A DNA stretch of 64,000 bases from Desulfobulbaceae bacterium (GTDB lineage Bacteria; Desulfobacterota; Desulfobulbia; Desulfobulbales; Desulfobulbaceae), in contig JAAYIE010000002.1 in assembly GCA_012744275.1 (NCBI GenBank), positions 54,265 through 118,264 on the forward strand. The letters are read 5' to 3'. This document shows, in pieces, positions 49,394 through 58,721 of the stretch. Within the stretch, counting starts at the first letter, position 1; each line of letters begins with the position of its first letter. Below the pieces are notes generated by a model that was not told where the DNA came from, did not search any database, and was given only the letters and a program-made list of their open reading frames with translations. Position numbers and translations under genes: made by a program.

Positions 49394-50323
49394 ATGAAGA
49401 AAACAACAAAAATTAAAATACTGGCCGCGACACTGGCACTGGGCCTTACCACTGGGTTAGCTGCTGCCGCAGAAGGCAACGCGCCCACCAGCACAGGCAA
49501 AAAAATGGGTGGCATGAGCGGAACCTCGGTTTCAACCCCGATCAGCGGTGGAGGTATTGTGCCCAAAGGTAAGCTGCTGACCGTTTTCAATTCATCCTAC
49601 CGCAACAAATATAATGTCATTGACGGCGGCGAATCTGATGCCCGCACCCTGGTGAATGAAATTTACCTGCTCAAGATCCGTTACAGCCCGTTGGACCGGC
49701 TGGAGCTAATCCTTGTTCCCGGCTACATCAACAACAACCTCAACATGTATAACCAGCTTGGTGAAAATGAGGTCTACGGCTGGAATGACTTTAACCTGGG
49801 CGCAACCTACATGTTTTTGAGTGAGCGCTTTGGCGACCCGGTGAGCATGGCTTTTTCTCTGGGTTTGAACCTGCCCACTGGCCAGAGTGGCGACAGTCAT
49901 CCTCCAGGATTCGGTGCCTGGGGTTGGAATACCAAAATCGGTCTAACCAAGATCTTTCAGCCAAAGCATCGCATCGATTGGGATCTCGGCTTCGCCCAAC
50001 CCTTTGAGGAAGGCAATCAGGATGTGGAGAGAGGCTATACTGTCAATTCCAACATCAGTTATCATTATGTCATCAACGACAATTTCGACATTGGCCTGGA
50101 GGCAATGTATAGCACCACTGATGCTGGCGAACGCAACGGCAAGGATATGAACAACGGCACTTCAGAGCTTTATGCCGGCCCGGCCATGAACTTTGTTCTG
50201 CCGAAACTGAATATGTGGATGGGTATTGGCGCGTATTTTCCGGTATACCGCGATGCTGACTCCCCAACCGCCTTCGAGGATTACCGCATTGACTTCAAGC
50301 TGGGCAAAATGTGGAGCTTCTGA
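49394..50323 (+). CDS. Outer-membrane porin-like protein (MetA-pathway-of-phenol-degradation-like transporter family)
   Basis: Signal peptide, beta-rich sequence with GWNDFNLGATYMFLSE, FSLGLNLPTGQSGDSHPPGFGAWGWNTKIGLTKIF; C-terminal aromatic residue F. Confidence 0.65.
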   Translation: MKKTTKIKILAATLALGLTTGLAAAAEGNAPTSTGKKMGGMSGTSVSTPISGGGIVPKGKLLTVFNSSYRNKYNVIDGGESDARTLVNEIYLLKIRYSPLDRLELILVPGYINNNLNMYNQLGENEVYGWNDFNLGATYMFLSERFGDPVSMAFSLGLNLPTGQSGDSHPPGFGAWGWNTKIGLTKIFQPKHRIDWDLGFAQPFEEGNQDVERGYTVNSNISYHYVINDNFDIGLEAMYSTTDAGERNGKDMNNGTSELYAGPAMNFVLPKLNMWMGIGAYFPVYRDADSPTAFEDYRIDFKLGKMWSF

Positions 50324-50350
50324 TTGTTAGGCGCTATAACGTTGCACCCT

Positions 50351-50392
50351 AACAAAAGACCGGCTCTGCCTTGACGGAGCCGGTCTTTTGTT
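50351..50392. terminator. Bidirectional rho-independent terminator between convergent genes
   Basis: AACAAAAGACCGGCTC-TGCCTTGACG-GAGCCGGTCTTTTGTT. Confidence 0.9.
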
Positions 50393-50399
50393 ATCCCTG

Positions 50400-52094
50400 C
50401 TAATCCAGGGTAAACTGCCACACAGCCCGTGCTTCACCGTCGGCTGCAGCCAACACCAAACGGCTGCTCCGTGCCTTGGCGATTGTTGCCACTACCGGCA
50501 ACGCGATTTGCTGCACAAACAATTTTTGTTTATCCGTTAAGATGGCGATTCCTCTTTCGTTCTTGGCTGAAGCCAGATAGCGTAGCAGTGGCCCGCTTCC
50601 TTCCGCAATCTGCTCGTTACGGAGAAAAAGGAACAGGGAAACGCGAGCCGGAACACTTGTACCGTCGTCCCCTGTCAGGGTAACCGCCTGTTCTCCTCCC
50701 TGCCACAATTGGCGCTCCATCTGCTGCACCATGTGCAGGTTATCAGCCAGGATCAAGTGGTTACCAACCAGTGCAAAGGCCGGCTGAATTATGCCACCGG
50801 CCATACTGAAGGTCGTAGCTTCTGCGCCATGCTCCAGTTCAACCTTGCGCAAGGGAAAATTACTGAACAAGGTTTGTAAGCTCTCCTGCACTGCTGCCTG
50901 ATCCCGACCTTTGAGATAGAGTGAAAACAAAGGCTTAAACTGGTTATTCTGATTCCTTTCTCCCCGAACAACCAGCCCGAGCTCGGTGGAGAAAAGCTGG
51001 TAGTAGTCTTCCACGCTCAACGAGCCCCTGCCGAAAAATCCATGTACTGCAGCCAAGAGAGGCGCACCCAGTTCAGTAGATTCAATCACGGCTGCAAGTC
51101 TGCGCAGGTTTTCTGGGGTAAACCAGTTACTCCAGAAATGCAGCAGGGTCGCCTCGTCCTGAGAAGCGCTTACAGGAGGACTGGCCGGAGTCGCAAATTG
51201 GTGTTTGTGCATCCAGGCCTGCAATTCCTCGCGCTTGAAACGCAGGGTGGTACTCAAACTGCTGATGTTCCCGCTCATGGTGTGGGCCACCACAAGCTGC
51301 TGCGGTAAAATGTCCCGCCACAGTGGGAGAAGAGTGGGGCCCCACAGGGGTTGGGCCCGGAGCTCGCGCGTGTTGGCATAGAAAAAAAATTCTCCCTCCT
51401 CCCTAGGCAGAACACGGTGTTGAGACAACCAGTTCTTCTTGCCATGCGCCGCCTGCGTACCGCCGATCGTGTGAGCCATGGCCTGGTCAAGGCTACGGCG
51501 CAGCGGATCAAGTGCAAAGGCATAGAGAATGAAACCATGTATATCACAAGCATACAGATCGTAGCCGGACCTGAGCCGGGTGAAGGTAATACTTGTCCCC
51601 TGATATTCTTCGGTCTGCACCGGAGCATCCGGGTCAATCAGGGCCTGCACCCCTTTACGGAAGTCTGACTCATTTGTCGGCAGGATAAAGATAATATTGT
51701 CGCAGATGGAGCCAAGCAAATCGCGATCGGGGGTGCGGTTTGGCAACAGGGCCAACATGCCCGGATGCTGTAGCAGTTCTTGTATCAGGGGCAGTGAGCC
51801 CAGGGCCTGAAGCAGATCGATTCCCTGATCGAGACGATTGGCCAAAGCGCTGTCCAGGCCGAGCCGCTGCAAATTGCTGGCGAATCCCTTGCGCTGCATC
51901 TGCAGACCTATGGGGCTTTGCTTCACATCCTGCGCAAACCGGGCAAAGTTGTTCCAGTGGATAAAAAGCAGGGTATCAGCCGGCAAAAGTTCATCAGGGT
52001 CGGGGCTGTTGCCAAGGTTCCGGCTTAGCCAATAGGCCGGGAATACGGCTACGACAAGGAGAATACAGAGCAGAAGTCGCCTGTGCCAGATCAT
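50400..52094 (-). CDS. DUF3352-like protein of unknown function
   Basis: N-terminal TM anchor, LLPADTLLFIHWNNFARFAQDVKQSPIGLQMQ pattern. Confidence 0.65.
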   Translation of the reverse strand: MIWHRRLLLCILLVVAVFPAYWLSRNLGNSPDPDELLPADTLLFIHWNNFARFAQDVKQSPIGLQMQRKGFASNLQRLGLDSALANRLDQGIDLLQALGSLPLIQELLQHPGMLALLPNRTPDRDLLGSICDNIIFILPTNESDFRKGVQALIDPDAPVQTEEYQGTSITFTRLRSGYDLYACDIHGFILYAFALDPLRRSLDQAMAHTIGGTQAAHGKKNWLSQHRVLPREEGEFFFYANTRELRAQPLWGPTLLPLWRDILPQQLVVAHTMSGNISSLSTTLRFKREELQAWMHKHQFATPASPPVSASQDEATLLHFWSNWFTPENLRRLAAVIESTELGAPLLAAVHGFFGRGSLSVEDYYQLFSTELGLVVRGERNQNNQFKPLFSLYLKGRDQAAVQESLQTLFSNFPLRKVELEHGAEATTFSMAGGIIQPAFALVGNHLILADNLHMVQQMERQLWQGGEQAVTLTGDDGTSVPARVSLFLFLRNEQIAEGSGPLLRYLASAKNERGIAILTDKQKLFVQQIALPVVATIAKARSSRLVLAAADGEARAVWQFTLD

Positions 52095-52100
52095 ATCATC

Positions 52101-54746
52101 TCAAGGTGAAATTTCAGTGTTGGTATTTGAAAGCAGGTTTTCGAGCAGCGCAAGCAGGGCTGAACCATCAATTGGTTTGGCAACATAGGCGTCCATACCC
52201 GTATCCAGACACCTGCTCTTGTCGTCAGCCCCGGCGTGTGCAGTCATGGCTATAATTGGGATGTGCTGCCCGGCCTCTTCGGCCCTGCGTATGCGACGTA
52301 CCGCCTGGTAGCCGTCCATCTCCGGCATTTGAATATCCATGAGGATGCAGGCAAAATCTTCCTGCTGCCAGGCATTGAATGCCTCCGCACCATTTGTAAC
52401 CAGACTTGGTCGGTACCCGGCCCTGGTCAGCAGGGCCCGAATCAACACCTGGTTGATTTCCTCGTCTTCCGCCACTAAAATCGGTACCCCGTTGGCCGTG
52501 GCGGTTGCCGGTAGCCGTCGCAGGTGCGATGCTGTGGTACTCTCTGGTGTTCGCATCTCACCTTTTCCTTCTGTTGCCTCCTGCAGGGGTAAAATTAAGG
52601 TAAAGCAACTGCCAACCCCCAGGGTGCTGTCGACTGAAATGGTGCCGCCCATGAGTTCTGCCAAAGCTTTGATAATGGCAAGACCCAGGCCGCTGCCACC
52701 GGCCCGGCGCGAAAGTGAAGCATCTGCCTGGGTGAAAGATTCAAAAATCATACCCTGGCGATTGAACGGAATGCCGATACCGGTATCGGCGACAGCGCAG
52801 CGCAGTTGCTGACGCCCGCTTGCATCTACAGAAAGTGTTAGCGACAGGCGCACTTCGCCTTTACGGGTGAATTTGAGGCTGTTGTCTATCAGGTTGGTCA
52901 ACACCTGCATTAACTTGTCGGCATCGCCGAACAGTTTATCGGGAATATCCGCCTGCACTGTGCTGCTGAGTTGCAAACCCTGGGCCCTGGCCCGCAATTC
53001 CATGGGTTTCAGGACATCAGCCAGGATGGTGCGCAGAGAAAAGACTTCTTCATTAAGCTCCAGACGGCCGGCCTCCATCCTCGAAAAATCAAGGATGCTG
53101 TTTAAAAGCGTCATCAGTCTTTGAGCAGAGCGCTGGATAAACGCCAAATATTCGCGTTGCTCCTGGGTCGAGCTGGCGTCGGTATCGAGCAGCAACTGGG
53201 AAATGCCGAGGATACCGTTCATGGGAGTGCGGATCTCGTGGCTGATATTAGCCAGAAACTCGTTTTTGGCCACACTGGCTGCCTCGGCTGCCTCCTTGGC
53301 CTGTTCCAATTCCTGCTCGGCAGCCTTGCGTGCGCTGATATCCTCGATAACCCAGACTGCACCCTCAGCCAGGCTATACGGATCAATAGCCCTACCGCTC
53401 AAGCTGCAGGGGAAGACGGTGCCATCCTTCCGCCGCATGGTGTACTCCACCTGGTGGATATCGTTCTCCAGCATAAGACGCACATGCCGCTGCACAAAGC
53501 GACGCATGGCGTTGCGGCTGCTGAACAGTAGTGGCGGTACCGGCCCCAGCAACTCCTCCCGGCTGTAGCCAAACATTTCGCACATGCGCTCATTCACATT
53601 GACTATTTTTCGAGAGCGGATCAGGACTATACCCACCAGGCTTGCGCGGAAGATAGTTTCCAGTTCGCGGGCCGAAACCAGACTGGCCAGTTCGGCCGCG
53701 CGCCTGCTCTCTTCCTGTCGGGACAGTTCCTGCGCCATCTGCTGTTCGCGGTAGCCATGCCAGCTTATAAAGGCCAAAAGTAACCCCAGGGCAAAGACCA
53801 GCGAACAACTCAACAAAACTGCTGTCCATGGATACTGCACCGTTTTCAGTGTCACCACCTGCCAGCCGGCCATATCAAGGGCCCTACGATCAAGGATGGT
53901 GTACGGCTCTCCCAGCTTGAACAGGTCATGGGCCAGGGAAAAAGGCAAAACCATGATCGGTGCCCCACCGGGCTGGGCATTACCGGCAGCAACTTGAGAA
54001 AAAAACCGTTCTTGCGGCCAGGCGCCACCCTCCTCCCATTCCTGCTCAGTGGCGGTAAAAACGACACCATCTGGCGATAAAACAAGGCTCTGCACATCCT
54101 CCTCATGCACAGACAAAAGCATGCGCCGCAGACCCTCGTAGGGATACTTCACCACCACCACGCCCTGGGGAGGAGCATGTACGTCCAAGCGTACCGGAGC
54201 GCTAAAATAAACACCTTTGACACCAGAAAGATCGCCCACCCCTGGATATCGCCCAACCCCACCCGACATTGCCGTGGTAAAATACGCTTGGGCAGCATAG
54301 TGCGCGTCTCGGTGCTGCCGACCATCCGGATAATGCGAACTGGCGAGCACTGTACCCGTGTTGTCCAGCACATAAACCAGATCCGCGTACAGCACCTTGC
54401 GAGTATTGTTCAGACTCCGGTTTAGGATTTCCAACTCCTGACGGTTGAGTTGACCACTTCCCATTGATCGCACCTGGTCCAACTCGGCGATTTTTACTGC
54501 GGCATTACGATAGAAACCGAGGATATAAGTATTAATATCCCCCGCCAGCGCAGCGGTAATCGGTTCTTGCTGCCGGCGATGGATACTAAGACTCAGGTGC
54601 TCGCAGATGAGAATTGCAATAAAGGCCATCACAAGGGAAAAAGGGAGAAAGATGCCCAGGCAGGCGAGGAGCTGGCGATGTTCCGCACCCAGGAACTTGA
54701 AGCACTGCAATATCGTTTTCACCGATGTCAGGAGGATTTTGCTCAT
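52101..54746 (-). CDS. Hybrid sensor histidine kinase (dCache-like sensor, PAS, HisKA, HATPase, REC)
   Basis: [40 protein letters not shown]-terminal receiver [21 protein letters not shown]. Confidence 0.95.
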   Translation of the reverse strand: MSKILLTSVKTILQCFKFLGAEHRQLLACLGIFLPFSLVMAFIAILICEHLSLSIHRRQQEPITAALAGDINTYILGFYRNAAVKIAELDQVRSMGSGQLNRQELEILNRSLNNTRKVLYADLVYVLDNTGTVLASSHYPDGRQHRDAHYAAQAYFTTAMSGGVGRYPGVGDLSGVKGVYFSAPVRLDVHAPPQGVVVVKYPYEGLRRMLLSVHEEDVQSLVLSPDGVVFTATEQEWEEGGAWPQERFFSQVAAGNAQPGGAPIMVLPFSLAHDLFKLGEPYTILDRRALDMAGWQVVTLKTVQYPWTAVLLSCSLVFALGLLLAFISWHGYREQQMAQELSRQEESRRAAELASLVSARELETIFRASLVGIVLIRSRKIVNVNERMCEMFGYSREELLGPVPPLLFSSRNAMRRFVQRHVRLMLENDIHQVEYTMRRKDGTVFPCSLSGRAIDPYSLAEGAVWVIEDISARKAAEQELEQAKEAAEAASVAKNEFLANISHEIRTPMNGILGISQLLLDTDASSTQEQREYLAFIQRSAQRLMTLLNSILDFSRMEAGRLELNEEVFSLRTILADVLKPMELRARAQGLQLSSTVQADIPDKLFGDADKLMQVLTNLIDNSLKFTRKGEVRLSLTLSVDASGRQQLRCAVADTGIGIPFNRQGMIFESFTQADASLSRRAGGSGLGLAIIKALAELMGGTISVDSTLGVGSCFTLILPLQEATEGKGEMRTPESTTASHLRRLPATATANGVPILVAEDEEINQVLIRALLTRAGYRPSLVTNGAEAFNAWQQEDFACILMDIQMPEMDGYQAVRRIRRAEEAGQHIPIIAMTAHAGADDKSRCLDTGMDAYVAKPIDGSALLALLENLLSNTNTEISP

Positions 54747-54779
54747 GGATTGAATATCACTGGTGCTGGGTACGGCATC

Positions 54780-56312
54780 CTAGACTTCATACTGCATGCG
54801 GCGATACTGGATGGCTTCGGCCACATGCTCTTGGGTAAGCGAAGATGAGCCTCCCAGATCCGCAATGGTACGGGCTATCTTGAGGATACGGTGGTAGGCG
54901 CGGGCAGACAGTCCGAGCCGGCTAATGGCCTGATTGAGCAAGGCGCTGCTGCCGGCATCCAACGGGCAATGGCGTCTGATCTCCCTGCTGCCCATCTGGG
55001 CGTTACAGTAAAGGTGTCTGTGCCGTTCAAAGCGTTGTGCCTGCACAAGCCTTGCTGCCTGTACCCGGGCGCGAATGGTGGCGGACGATTCGCCTACAGG
55101 GCGAGCCAGCAGTTCTTTCACTGGTACTGGCGGTACCTCAGCATGTATGTCAATACGATCCAGAAGAGGCCCTGAAAGCCGGCTGCGATAGCGTTGCACT
55201 TGCGGCGGGCTGCAGCTGCAGGCGCGGACCGCATCGCCCAGATATCCGCAAGGGCACGGATTCATGGCAGCAATCAGCATAAAGCGCGCGGGGAAACGCA
55301 GAGAGGAACTAGCGCGGGCAATAGTCACGCCTCCGTCTTCCAGGGGTTGGCGCAGCACCTCCAACACCTGTTTTTTAAACTCGGTGAGTTCATCCAGAAA
55401 AAGTACGCCATTATGGGCAAGCGAGACCTCGCCCGGGCGCGGGATATGACCTCCGCCGATGAGTCCGGCATCGGACACGGTATGGTGTGGTGAGCGGAAG
55501 GGTCGCTGGGTGATGAGCGGTGATTCGGCGGAGAGCAGGCCCGCACAGGAATAGATTTTGCTGGTTTCGTAGGCTTCTTCAAGGGTAAGCGCAGGGAGAA
55601 TGGAAGGCAGGCGGCGTGCCATCATAGTTTTACCCGTACCGGGCACACCGCTTAACAGCAAATTGTGTCCACCCGCCGCCGCAATCTCCAGGGCACGTTT
55701 GATCGCATCCTGGCCGTGTACCTCGGCAAGGTCTGGCCCCTGCTGGGTATCGCCTGCTGCAAAAACCGTTTCAATGTCGGTATATGCCTGGGCAATATCT
55801 TCCCTGCCTGCAAGAAAATCCAGTGCCTGCTCCAGGCGCTCCACCCCGTAGACTGCAAGTCCGTTCACCAGGGCGGCCTCGTTCGCATTGGCAAGCGGAA
55901 CCAGCACCCGGCGGCAACCGCTGTCTCTAGCCGCCAGTACCATGGACAAAACACCGGGCAAAGGTTTGACCGCACCGTCCAGCGACAACTCACCGCAAAC
56001 CATGGTATCTGCCAGGCTTTCTTCAAAGAGCAATCCAGCAGCTGCCAGAATACCCAGGGCAATAGGCAGGTCATAGCCTGTGCCTTCTTTTCTGACCGCC
56101 GCAGGCGCAAGGTTTACGGTAATGCGGCGCAGGGGGAATTCATAACCCGAATTCTTGATTGCTGCCCGCACCCTGTCCTTGGCTTCACGTACAGCTCCTT
56201 CGGCCAGGCCGACTGTGGCAAAGGAGGGCAGGCCCTGGGCAAGATCAACCTCCACCTCCACCATGCGGGCATCTACTCCTGCCAAGGTTGCGCTCAGTAC
56301 CTTGGCCAGCAT
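54780..56312 (-). CDS. comM: YifB/ComM family Mg-chelatase-like AAA ATPase
   Basis: SGVPGTGKTMMARRLPSILP, FRSPHHTVSDAGLIGGG, MNPCPCGYLGD. Confidence 0.93.
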   Translation of the reverse strand: MLAKVLSATLAGVDARMVEVEVDLAQGLPSFATVGLAEGAVREAKDRVRAAIKNSGYEFPLRRITVNLAPAAVRKEGTGYDLPIALGILAAAGLLFEESLADTMVCGELSLDGAVKPLPGVLSMVLAARDSGCRRVLVPLANANEAALVNGLAVYGVERLEQALDFLAGREDIAQAYTDIETVFAAGDTQQGPDLAEVHGQDAIKRALEIAAAGGHNLLLSGVPGTGKTMMARRLPSILPALTLEEAYETSKIYSCAGLLSAESPLITQRPFRSPHHTVSDAGLIGGGHIPRPGEVSLAHNGVLFLDELTEFKKQVLEVLRQPLEDGGVTIARASSSLRFPARFMLIAAMNPCPCGYLGDAVRACSCSPPQVQRYRSRLSGPLLDRIDIHAEVPPVPVKELLARPVGESSATIRARVQAARLVQAQRFERHRHLYCNAQMGSREIRRHCPLDAGSSALLNQAISRLGLSARAYHRILKIARTIADLGGSSSLTQEHVAEAIQYRRMQYEV

Positions 56313-57127
56313 GGCCCCTCCTGATTTTCCTGATACAACTCCTGTACGGGATCGCTGCAGGTACCGCCGGCTTGCGAATACAGGTAAAAAGGTGGCATAA
56401 TCCTACAGTCGTCACCTCCGTTTTTCATAGCCTCCACCAGCACCAGAGCTGCACGATCAGCAGCAGGATAGCTGTACACCACCTGCATGCGTTTGGGGCT
56501 GAGACGATGGTCCAGAAGCTGTTGTTGCAAAATAGCCTGGGATGAGGCCGGATAAATAAAGGCTACTCTGCCACGATTTTTCACGGCATAGGCCGCAGCA
56601 CGGATAAAATCCGTCAGGGTAGCGGTCAGATCGTGGCGGGCTTGGGCTGCCTGGACATTTTTGCTGAGCCTGCCCTTGTTTTGGGCGAAGTACGGAGGAT
56701 TACACACAACCAGATCAAAAGATTCGGGAGACAGGACACCCTGCAGGTGTCGCAAATCGGCCTCAACCACCTGTATACGCGCCTGAAAGCCGTTTGCTTG
56801 CACATTGTGTCCGGCAATTAAGGCAAGATCATGCTGGCATTCAACTGCTGAGAGGGTACAATTGAGAAAACGGTAAGCGATAATGAGAGCAACGACACCG
56901 CAGCCGCAACCCAAATCCAAAATGCGCCAACCCCGACGGGGCCTGACAAAATGGGCCAGCAACACCGCGTCAACTGAAAAACGGTAACCGTTTCGGGGCT
57001 GGTGGCAAACAAGTCGACCGCCGAAAAGCGTATCAGCGCTGCAACCCTCCGGACAGGCGAGCGCGGAAATCGGCGTTTCAGCCTTTGGGCGCGTATTTAA
57101 GCCCAACTCCATCGTGGTCGCCAGCAA
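56294..57127 (-). CDS. tRNA1(Val) adenine-N6 methyltransferase-like (TrmN6) protein
   Basis: ILDLGCGCGVVALIIAYR SAM motif and VCNPPYF catalytic motif. Confidence 0.85.
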   Translation of the reverse strand: MLATTMELGLNTRPKAETPISALACPEGCSADTLFGGRLVCHQPRNGYRFSVDAVLLAHFVRPRRGWRILDLGCGCGVVALIIAYRFLNCTLSAVECQHDLALIAGHNVQANGFQARIQVVEADLRHLQGVLSPESFDLVVCNPPYFAQNKGRLSKNVQAAQARHDLTATLTDFIRAAAYAVKNRGRVAFIYPASSQAILQQQLLDHRLSPKRMQVVYSYPAADRAALVLVEAMKNGGDDCRIMPPFYLYSQAGGTCSDPVQELYQENQEGPCWPRY

Positions 57128-57282
57128 CTAATACAGTAGGAAAGAAATCTCGACAGCTCATACGATATGTTTACCATTGTAGCGGTGCTGTGCGCAATCG
57201 GCAAATAAGCAGGCCTTGCCCGCGGATACGCAACCATAGCGATAAGGCAGTACCAGTATGTATACTATATAAGGAGCGCTCC

Positions 57283-57651
57283 ATGGATATCTTCATCAAA
57301 ACACACTTTTCCGGTGGTCATCATTTACGCGCCTATCCGGGTAACTGCGAGAATCCACATGGTCACAACTGGAAGGTAAAAGTGACGGTGCGGGCACGGG
57401 AATTGGACCAGCTCGGTATGGGCATCGACTTCAAGGAACTAAAAAAAACTGTCAACAACCTGCTGGATGAACTCGATCACCGCGATCTGAACCAACACCC
57501 GGCCTTTCAGGACCGCAATCCCTCCTCGGAACACATCGCCATGTTCATTTTCCAGTCATTGCGCGAGCCGCTCAAGGGTGAACGCTACGCACTTTACGCC
57601 GTGGAAGTACGAGAAACCAACAGCTCCGGGGTGATTTACTACGGTGACTGA
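57283..57651 (+). CDS. queD: 6-carboxy-5,6,7,8-tetrahydropterin synthase
   Basis: MDIFIKTHFSGGHHLRAYPGNCENPHGHNWKVKV; ATG at 57283 with AAGGAG upstream. Confidence 0.93.
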   Translation: MDIFIKTHFSGGHHLRAYPGNCENPHGHNWKVKVTVRARELDQLGMGIDFKELKKTVNNLLDELDHRDLNQHPAFQDRNPSSEHIAMFIFQSLREPLKGERYALYAVEVRETNSSGVIYYGD

Positions 57652-58330
57652 ATCCCGAAGTGCAGAGAACATTCTGCAGGTCAGTGAGCTATTTTATTCC
57701 ATCCAGGGAGAATCCACCCGCATGGGTCTACCCTGCCTGTTCATTCGCCTGAGTGGCTGCAACCTGCGCTGCCACTACTGCGATGCCGCTCACACCTGGA
57801 CGGAGGCAGGAACTGCATACAGCGTAGCCAGCCTCAAAGACTGGGCACTTGCCCAGGGTTGCGGGCTCGTGGAGCTGACCGGTGGAGAACCGTTAGAACA
57901 AAAAGCCGTGTATCCGCTCATGCATGCCCTGCTGGCAGACGATCTTGAAGTTCTGCTGGAAAGTAACGGCAGTGTAGACATCGGACAGGTACCGAGTGCG
58001 GTCGGGGTGATTTTGGATGTCAAGAGCCCCGGTTCCGGTATGGCAGAAAGCTGGCATGCCGCCAACCTGGATGTGCTGCGCCGGCGCGCACAAGCGGGCA
58101 GCCGGGACGAACTCAAGTTTGTGCTCAGCGATGTACATGACTTCCACTGGGCCATGGCCTTTATTCGTGGGCACCGGCTGCAGGGTCTGCTTCCCCTTCT
58201 CTTTTCGCCGCTGCAACCACAGTTCCCTCCCCATGAATTGGCGGAGCTGATGATGGCATACCGCGCTCCAGCCCGCTTGCAGCTGCAACTCCACACCCTG
58301 CTCTGGCCGGGCAGGCAGCGCGGCGTATAG
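57644..58330 (+). CDS. queE: 7-carboxy-7-deazaguanine synthase (radical SAM)
   Basis: FYSIQGESTRMGLPCLFIRLSGCNLRCHYCD; ELTGGEPLEQ; GTG start overlapping queD. Confidence 0.93.
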   Translation: MTESRSAENILQVSELFYSIQGESTRMGLPCLFIRLSGCNLRCHYCDAAHTWTEAGTAYSVASLKDWALAQGCGLVELTGGEPLEQKAVYPLMHALLADDLEVLLESNGSVDIGQVPSAVGVILDVKSPGSGMAESWHAANLDVLRRRAQAGSRDELKFVLSDVHDFHWAMAFIRGHRLQGLLPLLFSPLQPQFPPHELAELMMAYRAPARLQLQLHTLLWPGRQRGV

Positions 58331-58721
58331 AAGACCCATCCCCCTTAACGACCCCAGCACTGAACGCGCCCCTTGTTGCAGCGTGCTGGCTGCTGGTGTA
58401 TCTCCCCAAACTCAGGCCATCACCTGGCAGGCTGTAAATCCGTATTCGCCAGTGCCATACGTGAATGGGAATCGCCCTGCGCATCAGGCAATGCAACGCC
58501 ATCCCTCTATTTTTCGTCACCGTTGAGTAGTTCCAGTTCCTGAAGTAGGACGCAGGCTTACCATTGCTCCTCTCCATATCTTTTTCCTTTGTTCCATAAG
58601 GAAAACGAGGTACTCTCATGCCGATGCTTCGTGGCATGCGCACCTGCTAATGTCAAGCCGCATACCAAAGACCGTTGCAGCCTGCCGCCCCTTCTGTCCA
58701 ACACCTTTACAATGAGCAATC

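Noticed and set aside
57130-57282. Possible preQ1 riboswitch upstream of queD
   Set aside because: No convincing preQ1 aptamer pattern by eye
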